Counted from the stretch's first letter, positions 1 to 8,261 are shown. The stretch is DNA of 13,056 nt from WVWW01 sp041568335 (GCA_041568335.1 JBFFZZ010000060.1:1-13056); one strand, 5' to 3'. Numbers and translations: made by a program. Notes: generated by a model not told the origin, from the sequence alone.

Positions 1-1872
1 GGGCTTGGCGTCGCGCTGCCGTTCGTTTTCTGGGCCGGAGCCGAGGCCGCCAGACGCGGCTGGTTCGGCTCCGGTCGAAGCGACTACGACCTCATGACAT
101 TGATCCTGGATGCGTTGCCGATGGGAGCGGCGGGTCTCTGGGCGTTGCTGGCGTTGATGTTCGCGGCGCAGGCGTTCGCCGGCGACCGCGCGGACGGAAC
201 CGAGCGGTTCCTTCTCGACCGACCGGTCCCGAGAAGCCGCGTCTGGCTCGCTCGCGTCCTCGCCTGCTTCCCCTCGGTGCTGCTCGTCATGGCGGGCAAC
301 GCGCTCTACGTCGCGGCGCTCGCCGCGCTGGTTCACGACGGGTCCGATCTGTCGATCTGGACTCGTATCCTCCCGCCGATGGGGGCCGGTGCCGCGCTCG
401 CCCTGCTCGCCACGATCGGCGGGATGGCCGCCGGAGCGCTGATGCGAAACCCGATGCAGGCCGTGCTGGTCGGCGCGGTGCTCACCGTGTTGCCCATCGG
501 CGCGACGATGTTCTTCCTGTCGGTGTTTCAGCTTGCCCGGGTGTTCGAGATACCGCTGGCCTTCTTCGTGGCGCCGATCCTACCGATCGCGCTCGTCGTT
601 GCCTCGTATCGATCCAGCTGTCTCGGGGAACCGGCCGGCCGTGGCCGGATCAAGCGTGGGATCGGCGTGCTCGTCGTCGCGCTTGTCGCCACCCCCGTGG
701 TCTTCGCCGCCTCGGCCCCCGTGGTGATGCGCGCGTTCGTCATCGCCGGCTGGCCGCAAGCCGCCCCCGCCGAGGCGGACATCACCGTGACGCTGGGTGG
801 GCCGTACCACGCGCGCGGAGGCTGGATCGTCGACGCCGCCGGCAGAAAAAAGATCCGCTACCTCAAACCGCCGATCCAATCGACCGCCTGGAAGGCCGAC
901 GGGTCCAGGTTGGCCGTGCTCCACCGGGCCGGTGTTCTCGGCTCGATCGCCGACATGCGGTTGGAGCTGTTCGACCGCGACGGCAAGAGCCGAGGCAGCT
1001 ATACCGTCGACGACAAGGGGTCGTTCGCACAGGATGTAATGTGGGCGGGCGATCTGCTGCTGGTCCGGGAGTGGCTGGGGGTCCGCCGGTCGGCGATCCG
1101 CGTGATCGATCCGGACCGCGGGCCTCTCGGCCGCATCGAGGTTCGGGGCGACGGAGCTCAGACCTGGAAGCTGCTCGGTCCGACGGAGGACGGCTCGGTG
1201 TTCCTCCACCGGCTGGTGAGTGCGGCCAACGAAGCACGCGTCTATCAGCTGAACCGTCTCGACCTGGAGGGGTTCCGGCTCGAGGATCCGGTCCTGACCG
1301 AGGAGCAAGACCTTCCCACGTTCGCATCCAAGAGCCTTTCTCCATCCGGGCGCTACCTGGCGCGTGTGGTGTACGACGGTGGTATCTACTCGTCGCGCGT
1401 TTTCGATCTGCAAGAGGGGACCCAGATCGACTACGGCGACAGCATCATCAGCGGGTGGTTGACCGGGGACCGGCTGCTCCGTCTCGAGAAGAGCGGCGGC
1501 GACGTTCGCGTGGTCTTGCATCACGTGGAGGGAGACGAGGTGATTTCGCGGACGCTCCCCGCAGGGGTCGCCGCCAAGGTGTCCCCCGACGGGCGACGTT
1601 TTCTCGTGACCCGGCGGGTCCTGTCCGACGACCGGTCCTTCGTTTACGCCTACTACGAGGCTCTCCGTGGCCACGGGCTGACCCATCTGCTGGTCAGCGA
1701 CGGCGTCGAATGGACGGACCTCCGTTCGCTCATCGATGGCCTCGACCACGAGGAGCTGTGGGTCGCCTGGGGTGGGCCGAACACGTTGATCGCTTCGAAT
1801 GGGAGCGCGTGCGGTGTCGCCGAACCTCGATCCGATGCCAGCTGGACGGGAGTCCTCGGCCGCTGGCGCTGA
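1..1872 (+). CDS. ABC-2 type transporter permease with C-terminal beta-propeller-like domain (5' partial)
   Basis: The reading frame is open from base 1, so the true start lies upstream; the first in-frame ATG at 94 is internal to a hydrophobic protein and probably not the start. Counting from base 1, roughly residues 1-245 hold about six or seven hydrophobic segments. A cytoplasmic-type stretch after the second segment (GDRADGTERFLLDRPVPRSR, around residues 61-80) resembles the conserved loop of ABC-2 permeases, in which a 'GT-x-x-L-L-x-x-P-V-x-R' pattern precedes the next helix. From about residue 257 to the end the protein is soluble, with recurring blade-like strands of the type seen in TolB/WD40 propellers (KADGSRLAVL, SPSGRYLARV, SPDGRRFLVT). 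The permease part should form the membrane channel of an exporter whose ATPase is likely encoded upstream, outside the window. The substrate cannot be read from the sequence. The gene ends 56 bp before polA. Permease assignment is fairly sure; the propeller is inferred from the repeat pattern. Confidence 0.75.
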   Translation, partial: GLGVALPFVFWAGAEAARRGWFGSGRSDYDLMTLILDALPMGAAGLWALLALMFAAQAFAGDRADGTERFLLDRPVPRSRVWLARVLACFPSVLLVMAGNALYVAALAALVHDGSDLSIWTRILPPMGAGAALALLATIGGMAAGALMRNPMQAVLVGAVLTVLPIGATMFFLSVFQLARVFEIPLAFFVAPILPIALVVASYRSSCLGEPAGRGRIKRGIGVLVVALVATPVVFAASAPVVMRAFVIAGWPQAAPAEADITVTLGGPYHARGGWIVDAAGRKKIRYLKPPIQSTAWKADGSRLAVLHRAGVLGSIADMRLELFDRDGKSRGSYTVDDKGSFAQDVMWAGDLLLVREWLGVRRSAIRVIDPDRGPLGRIEVRGDGAQTWKLLGPTEDGSVFLHRLVSAANEARVYQLNRLDLEGFRLEDPVLTEEQDLPTFASKSLSPSGRYLARVVYDGGIYSSRVFDLQEGTQIDYGDSIISGWLTGDRLLRLEKSGGDVRVVLHHVEGDEVISRTLPAGVAAKVSPDGRRFLVTRRVLSDDRSFVYAYYEALRGHGLTHLLVSDGVEWTDLRSLIDGLDHEELWVAWGGPNTLIASNGSACGVAEPRSDASWTGVLGRWR

Positions 1873-1896
1873 CGGCCCCATGCGGTGCGTTATGAT
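1869..1896 (+). promoter_or_regulatory. Candidate sigma70-type promoter for polA
   Basis: CTGACG at 1869-1874 matches four of the six consensus -35 bases. After a 16-bp spacer comes TATGAT at 1891-1896, a good -10. The -35 overlaps the TGA stop of the permease gene, and transcription would begin roughly 25 bp before the polA ATG. This is a pattern match only, but it stands out against the GC-rich surroundings and would let polA be transcribed independently of the upstream gene. Confidence 0.45.
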
Positions 1897-1928
1897 GCCC
1901 CGCTCCCGAGGCGGAGCGCGGGCGATGC

Positions 1929-4925
1929 ATGGCGGACTCCAAGACCCTGTACCTACTGGACGGCACGGCGCAGCTCTACCGTGCCTATTTTGCGGTGCGC
2001 GGGCTGACCACCTCCGGGGGCTTCCCGACCAACGCCTTGTTCGGCTTCACCTCGATGCTACGCAAGCTCATCGCCGACGAGCGGCCGACGCACCTCGGCG
2101 TGGCGTTCGACCTGCCCGGCAAGACCTTCCGTCACGAGCGCTATCCGAAGTACAAGGCCAACCGTCCGCCCACGCCGGAGGACATGAAGCAACAGGCACC
2201 CTACGCGGGCAAGATCTGCGCGGCGCTCGGTGTTCCGGTGCTTGCCCTCGAGGGCTTCGAGGCGGATGACCTGATCGCGACCTACACGCGACTGGCGCGT
2301 GAGGCCGGCTATGAGGTCGTCATCGTCAGCTCCGACAAGGACCTGCTGCAGCTCGTCGGCGACGGGGTCACGACGCTCAACCCGTCCAAGGATCTTCGCC
2401 TCGACAGGGAGGGCGTGGCCCAGTCCTTCGGGGTGCCCCCCGACCGTGTGCTCGACGTCTTGGCGCTGATGGGCGACAGCGTGGACAACATCCCGGGCGT
2501 GCCCGGTGTGGGGGAGAAGACGGCGCTCTCGATCGTGGCCACGTACGGAAGCCTCGAAGGGGTGCTGGAACGCGCCAAGCGGTTCGTGACGCTCTACGAC
2601 GCGCGTGACCGGTTGCTCGCGGCCATCGAGGCCGTGGAAAAAGTCGATGCCGTCGAAGACGCGGCGTCGCGGGAGATCGCCGCGGCCGCCGGTGAGACGG
2701 GAGCGGCGTTGGAAGCGTTCCTCGCGGCGGAATCCGATCCGGTCTGGTCCGAGCGGCTCGAGTCCGCCCGGGAGGCGCTCGCGGTCGCCGAGCTGCACGA
2801 CGCCGCAGGTCGCACCGGGCAGCCGGGCAAAGCGGCCATCAAGCCGCTCCGTCCCGTCAAACGTGAGCTCAAGGCGATGGACCGGGGCAGCGCCAAGAAG
2901 AGCTGGTACGCGATCGCCGACAACGTCGAGCAGGCCCGGCTCAGTCGCGAGCTGGCCACGCTGAACACGCGCGCGCCCGTCGAGCAAACCGTCGAGGAGC
3001 TCGCGCTCGGCGAGATGAACCGCGACGAGGCGCTCGAGCTGTTCCGCTTCCTCGAGTTCACCGCCCAGGTCGCGGATCTGGAGTCCGGGACCAACCCGGT
3101 CGCCGCCGCCGTGCGCCACGAAACGCATTACGTCACGATCGTCGAGGCCGACTCGCTGCGAACCGCGATCGAGGGTTGCCGCGCCGCCGGTGGTTGCGCG
3201 CTCGCCGCGGTGGCCGGCGCGGGCGATCCGCTGAGCGCCGGCCTGATCGGCCTGGCCTTCGCCTGGGGCGACGGGCGCGCGGCCTACCTGCCGCTGGGAC
3301 ACGGTTACCTCGCGGCCCCGCCGGCGCTGCCCGACGACGTGCTGGACAAGCACCTCGGCGCGATGCTGTCCGACGCTTCGGTCGTCAAGCACGCCCACGA
3401 CTCGAAGACACTGGACCATCTGCTGCGTCGACGCGGCTGGGAGACCACGGGGTGGGGCCTGGACACCAAGCTCGCCGCGTTCGTTCTTCACTCGGGACGC
3501 TCGAACTACGCGCTCGCGACGCTGGCGCAAAGCTACCTCGGGCGCGAGCTCGAGAAACGCGACGCGTTGACCGGGAGCGGGGCCAAGCGCCGCGGCTTCG
3601 AGGAGGTCGAGGTCGAGGCGGCAACCGGGTATCTCGCGGCGAGAGCCGATGCCGTGTTCGATCTCGCGGCCCGGCTGCGCGCCGAGCTGGACGAGGGAGA
3701 GCTCGCGCGTCTTTACGACGAGATGGAAGCACCGTTGCTGCCGTTGCTGGCGCGCATGGAGCGACGCGGGATTCGCGTCGACGTCGACCGGCTCGCCGAC
3801 ATGTCCGGCGAAATGGAGCGGCGGCTCGTCGCTCTGAGATCGGACATTCACAAGGAGGCGGGCCGCGAGTTCAACGTCGATTCACCGAAGCAGCTGCGCG
3901 AAGTGCTGTTCGTCGAGCTCGGTCTCAAGCCCGGGCGCAAGACCGCCAAAAGCAAGGTGGCCTCGACCGATGCGCAGACGCTGGAAGAGCTGGACCATCC
4001 GATCGCCGCTTTGCTGCTCGAGTACCGCGAGCTGTCCAAACTGAAGGGCACGTACGTCGACGCGCTCCCGCGCCTCGTGCACCCCGACACCGGCCGCGTG
4101 CACACCTCCTACCAACCTACCGGGGCGGCAACCGGCCGGTTGTCGTCGAACGACCCGAACTTGCAGAACATCCCCGCGCGTACGGATGAGGGCCGCAAGA
4201 TCCGCTCGGCGTTCGTTCCGGCGGAGGGCATGGTGTTCCTGGCCTCCGACTATTCCCAGGTCGAGCTGCGCGTGCTGGCGCACCTGACCGGGGACGAAGA
4301 GCTCACGGCGGCGTTCCGGGCGGGTGAGGACATCCACCGCTTCACCGCCGCCCAGGTCTTCGGTGTCGTTCCGGATCTGGTCACCGATCAGATGCGCACG
4401 AGCGCCAAGGCGGTGAATTTCGGCATCCTCTACGGCATGTCGGAGTTCCGGCTGGCGCGTGAGCAGGGGATGAAGCGCGCGGAAGCCAAGCGCTTCATCC
4501 GGACCTACTTCGAACGGTTCCACCGCGTCCGTGACTACATCGAGGCCGTGCGCGAGCAGGCCTTGCGTGACGGTGCCGTCCGCACGCTGTTCGGCCGAGT
4601 GCGCTGGTTCCCGCAGTTGCAGCGGCGGATCAGCCGGGTGGCCCAGGAGCAGGCCCTGCGGGCCGCCGTGAACACGACGATCCAGGGGACCGCCGCGGAT
4701 CTGATGAAGCTCGCGATGCTCGCCGTCGATCGTGAGCTGAACGCCTCGAGGTCCTCGGCGCGCGTGCTGCTCCAGGTCCACGACGAGCTGCTGCTCGAGG
4801 TGACCCGGGATGCGCTCGACGAAACGGCCACGACGGTGCGGCAGGCCATGGAGCACGTCCACCCGCTCAGCGTCCCGCTGGCCGTCGATCAGAAGACGGG
4901 ACGTAGCTGGGAGGAGGTGACCTGA
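1929..4925 (+). CDS. polA: DNA polymerase I, proofreading site degenerate
   Basis: Family A polymerase for gap filling, Okazaki-fragment maturation and repair. It has 998 residues against about 930 in E. coli. The N-terminal 5' nuclease (about 1-215) keeps its acidic and nucleic-acid motifs: D11, Y-K-A-N-R, E111-A-D-D114, S-D136-K-D138, G-D183-S-V-D186-N-I-P and G-E-K-T-A 195-199. An extra segment of about 95 residues lies between GEKTA and SRELATLNT (339-347). The 3'-5' exonuclease-like fold (about 375-600) is recognisable, but positions equivalent to E. coli D355, E357, D424 and D501 are small, hydrophobic or basic (A426/A427, V428/A429, L495, R572). The polymerase domain (about 610-998) is intact: motif A D774-Y-S-Q-V-E779, motif B R823, K827, F831 and Y835, motif C H951-D-E953. 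I therefore infer 5' nuclease and polymerase activity without proofreading. The ATG at 1929 begins directly before the conserved first strand. Ribosome-binding support is modest: GGAG at 1913-1916 is about 12 nt upstream. Confidence 0.97.
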   Translation: MADSKTLYLLDGTAQLYRAYFAVRGLTTSGGFPTNALFGFTSMLRKLIADERPTHLGVAFDLPGKTFRHERYPKYKANRPPTPEDMKQQAPYAGKICAALGVPVLALEGFEADDLIATYTRLAREAGYEVVIVSSDKDLLQLVGDGVTTLNPSKDLRLDREGVAQSFGVPPDRVLDVLALMGDSVDNIPGVPGVGEKTALSIVATYGSLEGVLERAKRFVTLYDARDRLLAAIEAVEKVDAVEDAASREIAAAAGETGAALEAFLAAESDPVWSERLESAREALAVAELHDAAGRTGQPGKAAIKPLRPVKRELKAMDRGSAKKSWYAIADNVEQARLSRELATLNTRAPVEQTVEELALGEMNRDEALELFRFLEFTAQVADLESGTNPVAAAVRHETHYVTIVEADSLRTAIEGCRAAGGCALAAVAGAGDPLSAGLIGLAFAWGDGRAAYLPLGHGYLAAPPALPDDVLDKHLGAMLSDASVVKHAHDSKTLDHLLRRRGWETTGWGLDTKLAAFVLHSGRSNYALATLAQSYLGRELEKRDALTGSGAKRRGFEEVEVEAATGYLAARADAVFDLAARLRAELDEGELARLYDEMEAPLLPLLARMERRGIRVDVDRLADMSGEMERRLVALRSDIHKEAGREFNVDSPKQLREVLFVELGLKPGRKTAKSKVASTDAQTLEELDHPIAALLLEYRELSKLKGTYVDALPRLVHPDTGRVHTSYQPTGAATGRLSSNDPNLQNIPARTDEGRKIRSAFVPAEGMVFLASDYSQVELRVLAHLTGDEELTAAFRAGEDIHRFTAAQVFGVVPDLVTDQMRTSAKAVNFGILYGMSEFRLAREQGMKRAEAKRFIRTYFERFHRVRDYIEAVREQALRDGAVRTLFGRVRWFPQLQRRISRVAQEQALRAAVNTTIQGTAADLMKLAMLAVDRELNASRSSARVLLQVHDELLLEVTRDALDETATTVRQAMEHVHPLSVPLAVDQKTGRSWEEVT

Positions 4926-4950
4926 CGAGCGGCGAGATACTCTTCCGTCC

Positions 4951-4977
4951 GGCCCCGACAGGAACTATATTGGGGCC
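4951..4977 (+). promoter_or_regulatory. Inverted repeat around a candidate -10 box upstream of the HD-GYP gene
   Basis: In the 89-bp gap between polA and the HD-GYP gene, GGCCCC (4951-4956) and GGGGCC (4972-4977) form a perfect 6-bp inverted repeat with a 15-nt loop. The AT-rich box TATATT (4966-4971) lies inside the loop and resembles a -10 element, but no convincing -35 lies 16-18 bp upstream. There is no T-tract after the repeat, so it is not a standard intrinsic terminator. It may be a promoter with an overlapping operator, or chance. Confidence 0.3.
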
Positions 4978-5003
4978 CTGACCGCGCCACCCACGCCCGA
5001 TCC

Positions 5004-5009
5004 GAGGAG
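5004..5009 (+). promoter_or_regulatory. Ribosome binding site of the HD-GYP gene
   Basis: GAGGAG ends 5 nt before the ATG at 5015. It is a strong Shine-Dalgarno match and fixes that ATG as the start. Confidence 0.8.
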
Positions 5010-5014
5010 CAGCG

Positions 5015-6157
5015 ATGGACCCTGCCGGGACCCTGACCGCTAAAGACACGAAACGGATCCTCGTCGTCGATGACGAGCTCTCCGTTCGCGAGATCCTGTG
5101 CGAGGGGCTCGAGACCTTCGGTTTCGAGACGCGTATGGCCGCCGATGCCGACGAGGCGATGTCGTTGCTCGGGAGCGAGCGTTTTCATTTGCTGTTGACC
5201 GACATCGACATGCCCGGTCGGAGCGGCATCGATCTGATGGGTTCGGCCAAGGCGGCCTTCCCCGATATCGATGTGGTGATGGTCACCGGCGTCGTCGATG
5301 CCAAGACCGCGATCAACGCGATCCGTGACGGCGCCAGCGACTACCTCACCAAACCCTTCAACCTCGAAGAAGTACAGATCGTCGTCGAGCGCACCCTCGA
5401 GAAACGAAAGCTGATCCAGGAGAATCGCTCGTACCAGGAGCATCTCGAGGATCTGGTCGAGCTGCGTACGGGAGAGCTCGTCGAGAAGCACCGCGAAGTC
5501 GAGAGGCTCTACGGCGACCTGCAGGATTCCTATGAAAGCTCCCTGCAGGCGCTGGTCACCGCGCTGGATTTCCGAGACAACGAGACCCAGGGACACTCCT
5601 ACCGCGTGGTCGAGTACGCGGTCATCGTGGCCAAGGAAATGGGGATCGAGGAGCCCGAGCTGACCTGGATCCGTCGCGGGGCGATCCTCCACGACGTGGG
5701 CAAGATCGGCATCCCCGATTCGATCCTCAAGAAACCGGGCAAGCTCGACAAGGCGGAGTGGGATGAGATGAAACGGCATCCCGAGATGGGCTTCCGCATG
5801 CTCCAGCACATCCGTTTCCTCGAACCCGCGCTGGATATCGTGATGAGCCATCAGGAACGTTACGACGGGACCGGCTATCCGCGTGGCCTCAAGGGTGAGG
5901 AGATTCCTCTCGGAGCCCGCATCTTCGCCGTCGTCGATACATTCGATGCCATGACCTCGGACCGGCCTTATCGCAAAGCACTGGCGATCGAAGACGCGTG
6001 TCGGGAGATCCGGGATTGGAGCGGTCGCCAGTTCGATCCCGACGTGGCCGAGGCGTTTCTCAGTGTGCCGGCCGAGACGTGGCGCGAGGTGCGCGAACGG
6101 GTGCACCGTGAGGTCACCGCTCTCGAGGAGCAGGTCAAGCAAGTGCTGGGCTCGTAA
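5015..6157 (+). CDS. HD-GYP domain response regulator, predicted c-di-GMP phosphodiesterase (RpfG-like)
   Basis: This is a 380-residue two-domain protein. The N-terminal receiver domain (about 13-130) has acidic residues D19-D20-E21, phosphoacceptor D63 in D-I-D-M-P, switch T91 and K113 in T-K-P-F, so phosphotransfer from a histidine kinase should work. A charged, probably coiled-coil helix (about 130-175) leads to the HD-GYP domain (about 178-370): H226-D227-x-x-K230, H255 in H-P-x-x-G, S-H279-Q-E281 and D284-G-T-G287-Y288-P289. HD-GYP enzymes hydrolyse cyclic di-GMP to pGpG or GMP and so favour motility over biofilm. The position often occupied by the second histidine of the H-H-E motif is Q280, which may affect the metal site. 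No histidine kinase gene is adjacent, so the regulator is orphan within this window. It follows polA by 89 bp on the same strand with its own strong ribosome binding site. The target process cannot be told from the sequence. Confidence 0.93.
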   Translation: MDPAGTLTAKDTKRILVVDDELSVREILCEGLETFGFETRMAADADEAMSLLGSERFHLLLTDIDMPGRSGIDLMGSAKAAFPDIDVVMVTGVVDAKTAINAIRDGASDYLTKPFNLEEVQIVVERTLEKRKLIQENRSYQEHLEDLVELRTGELVEKHREVERLYGDLQDSYESSLQALVTALDFRDNETQGHSYRVVEYAVIVAKEMGIEEPELTWIRRGAILHDVGKIGIPDSILKKPGKLDKAEWDEMKRHPEMGFRMLQHIRFLEPALDIVMSHQERYDGTGYPRGLKGEEIPLGARIFAVVDTFDAMTSDRPYRKALAIEDACREIRDWSGRQFDPDVAEAFLSVPAETWREVRERVHREVTALEEQVKQVLGS

Positions 6158-6178
6158 CCGGTCCGGTCGCTCGAAGCC

Positions 6179-8257
6179 CTAGTCTCCGAGCGGGGGTAGC
6201 GGTTCGTTCCCGTCGCCTTCGTACACACGGACCGCAACGACACGATCGATCGGCAGCACGTTGGCCACGACCCCGGCCAGGTTCTGCTGCACTCGACCGA
6301 ACGGTCCGTAGCGACCGAGGTAGTTCGGGCGGGCACTGAGCGTGATCAGCCACTCGCCGAGCAGGCTGTCCGGGTGACCGGCGGCAGCCAGCGTGCCCGG
6401 TCCGAACAGCGAGAAAACGGGTTCCGCGCGCCAGGTCGTGTCGACGTAACGGTTGTCGGCGCCGGGCCCGCTGTGGATTCGCAGCCCCGGACGGTAGGAC
6501 TCGACTCGTCGGTTGTCGTAGTACCCGCGTTTCGCGAGCTGGGCGAATCGCCACGACGTCATCGGCGAGTTGATCGTGTCCAACGCGACGGTGAAACGGC
6601 CCGGTACGAAACCCTGACGCGCGACGGTGATCACCGCGGCGTGCTGGCGCTCGGCCCACTCGGCGATCTCCCGGTAAAACGACAGCGGCTTGGCCGGAGG
6701 CCATTCCAGCTCGACCGTCTCGCCGTAGCGGGATTCGAGCAGCGCCACGGCGCGACGTCTCACACCGAGATCGTCGGCCCGGAGCCCGCGACGGATCAGA
6801 TCCGCCCCCTCGTCCGCCTCGGAAGCGGCCTCGAGGATGCTCAGCAGGATCGCCGGGGATCGGTCGGCGGCGGCCTCGTCCCAGAATGTCCGGAGCAGCG
6901 CCAGCGCGTCCTCGCGATCCGCCGCGCTGCGCCCATCCATCGCCAGGCGATAGCCGGCGGCGCGGACGATCTGGGCCCGGGTCTCGCCGGCCGCGCCCTT
7001 GATCAGGTCAGCGAAGACCACGGACAAGGGCTCCTCGACAGCGGCCATCGCGGGAATGGCCTGCAGCTTGACCCAGGGGTCGTCGGCGGTGAACAGACGC
7101 CGAGCATAGGTCGCGGCCTCGGGCTCCTGCCGGCCATACAACACCTCCGCGGTGGCTCCGCGGACGGTCGCGCGTGGATCGTTGGACAGTCCGTTCGCGA
7201 CATTCAGGGCCAGGCGTCGATCGGAGCTGGCAAGCGCACGGATCGCCTCGGCGCGCAACCAGTCGCGCGAATCCTCGACGATGAACTTGACCAGCATGTC
7301 GTTGACCGCACTCCCGCGCATGCGCCCGAGACCGGCGATCGTGGCCAGGACGACGCGGGCATCGCTGTGCCGGATCAGGATCTCGTGGAACACGAATGCC
7401 GGCGCGCCGGGAAGACTCGTCGCGCGGAGGATCGCGATCAAGACCTCCGGCTGATTGGTTCGTTGCATCATCGCGTGCAACGTGTCGGCCTGCTTGCCGG
7501 CCAGCGGGTTGTACAACCCCTCCGCGACGAGGAGCTGGACGCCGGGGTTGCGCGATTCGGCGAGCTCGACGAGCTTCTCACGAACCCGGAAGCGCGCTTC
7601 GAAGCCCAGGGCATCGAGCTGCGCGGACAGCCGGCTGGCCGCATAGAGCGCCGCGGCGCTGGTGTCCTGGTCCGCGGCGTCGATCATCTCGAGGAGTCGA
7701 GGAACGAGACGGTCGGCGCCGTTGATACGGGACACCGCGTAGCACGCCGCGAGGCGCACTTCTTTGGAGTCGTCGTTCAGCAACTCGGCCAGCGTCGAAA
7801 GCCCGTCGTCGATCGCCAACATGCCCAGCGACGCGGCAACGGCCGTGCGAACCGATATGTCGGGGTCGTCGCGGAGCTCGACGATGGCCGCGAACACATC
7901 GCGCGCGCCGGTCAGGCCGGCCCCGACGATCGCCTCGGCCCGCACCCGCGGGTCGGGGTCGGCGATCGCGGCGGCCAAGGCTCCAGGCATCAAATCGTCA
8001 CGGATCGACCGCAACGCATGGACCGCCGCGCGCCGACGCGTGACGTCTTCCGAAGCGAGCCCCTCGCGTAGGGCATCGTTCGGCCGGCCGGTGTCCTGGA
8101 CCTGCAACAGGGCGGCGCGCCAGTCCAGATCCGCCGATGGTCGCGGTGCGTTCGCTTCCACCGGGGGGGCGGTATCCGGACCGCGAGTCGAACCGGCGCA
8201 ACCGGCCAGCAAACCGACCAGGGTGAGACAAGCCATGCCCTCGAGCCACGAATCCAT
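6179..8257 (-). CDS. HEAT-repeat lipoprotein with C-terminal degenerate cyclophilin domain
   Basis: The chosen ATG at 8257 gives 692 residues and follows GAGGG (8262-8266) by 4 nt. An upstream in-frame start at 8326 and a downstream ATG at 8236 are alternatives; the first would need the transcript to begin before the TATAAT at 8297-8302. Residues 8-20 are hydrophobic and end in the lipobox L17-A-G-C20, so the mature protein should be lipid-anchored in the envelope. From about 35 to 500 there are repeated helical units of HEAT/PBS-lyase type with D-x-x-V-R-x-x-A patterns (for example DPDPRVRAEA, DDSKEVRLAA, DDPWVKLQAI). About residues 555-690 align with cyclophilins: G-Y-Y-D, R-P-G-L, G-T-L-A-A-A, I-T-L and F-G-R-V. 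The catalytic H-R pair is replaced by E586-S587 and the F-F core is W-L, so isomerase activity is doubtful. It is probably a binding scaffold. It converges on the HD-GYP gene with a 21-bp gap and no clear terminator. Confidence 0.85.
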   Translation of the reverse strand: MDSWLEGMACLTLVGLLAGCAGSTRGPDTAPPVEANAPRPSADLDWRAALLQVQDTGRPNDALREGLASEDVTRRRAAVHALRSIRDDLMPGALAAAIADPDPRVRAEAIVGAGLTGARDVFAAIVELRDDPDISVRTAVAASLGMLAIDDGLSTLAELLNDDSKEVRLAACYAVSRINGADRLVPRLLEMIDAADQDTSAAALYAASRLSAQLDALGFEARFRVREKLVELAESRNPGVQLLVAEGLYNPLAGKQADTLHAMMQRTNQPEVLIAILRATSLPGAPAFVFHEILIRHSDARVVLATIAGLGRMRGSAVNDMLVKFIVEDSRDWLRAEAIRALASSDRRLALNVANGLSNDPRATVRGATAEVLYGRQEPEAATYARRLFTADDPWVKLQAIPAMAAVEEPLSVVFADLIKGAAGETRAQIVRAAGYRLAMDGRSAADREDALALLRTFWDEAAADRSPAILLSILEAASEADEGADLIRRGLRADDLGVRRRAVALLESRYGETVELEWPPAKPLSFYREIAEWAERQHAAVITVARQGFVPGRFTVALDTINSPMTSWRFAQLAKRGYYDNRRVESYRPGLRIHSGPGADNRYVDTTWRAEPVFSLFGPGTLAAAGHPDSLLGEWLITLSARPNYLGRYGPFGRVQQNLAGVVANVLPIDRVVAVRVYEGDGNEPLPPLGD

Positions 8258-8261
8258 GAGA

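Noticed and set aside
580..1881. Minus-strand open frame of 433 codons opposite the ABC permease gene
   Set aside because: It resembles no family and is what GC-rich third-position bias produces opposite a real gene. The plus-strand frame carries clear membrane segments and an ABC-2 loop.
2058..3851. Minus-strand open frame of 597 codons opposite polA
   Set aside because: PolA motifs are unambiguous on the plus strand. The antisense product is low-complexity, rich in Arg, Gly and Val, with no recognisable motif.
4951..4977. GGCCCC/GGGGCC hairpin after polA as an intrinsic terminator
   Set aside because: The stem is only 6 bp with a 15-nt loop and no T-tract follows. It is listed only as a possible regulatory repeat.
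6158..6200. Short GCTCG...CGAGC inverted repeat between the convergent HD-GYP and HEAT genes as a bidirectional terminator
   Set aside because: The stem is 5 bp, partly inside the HEAT gene, with no T-run on either side; this is expected by chance at this GC content.
6374..8071. Plus-strand open frame of 565 codons opposite the HEAT-cyclophilin gene
   Set aside because: The minus strand shows a lipobox, HEAT repeats and a cyclophilin fold. The plus-strand product has no domain pattern and looks like an antisense shadow.
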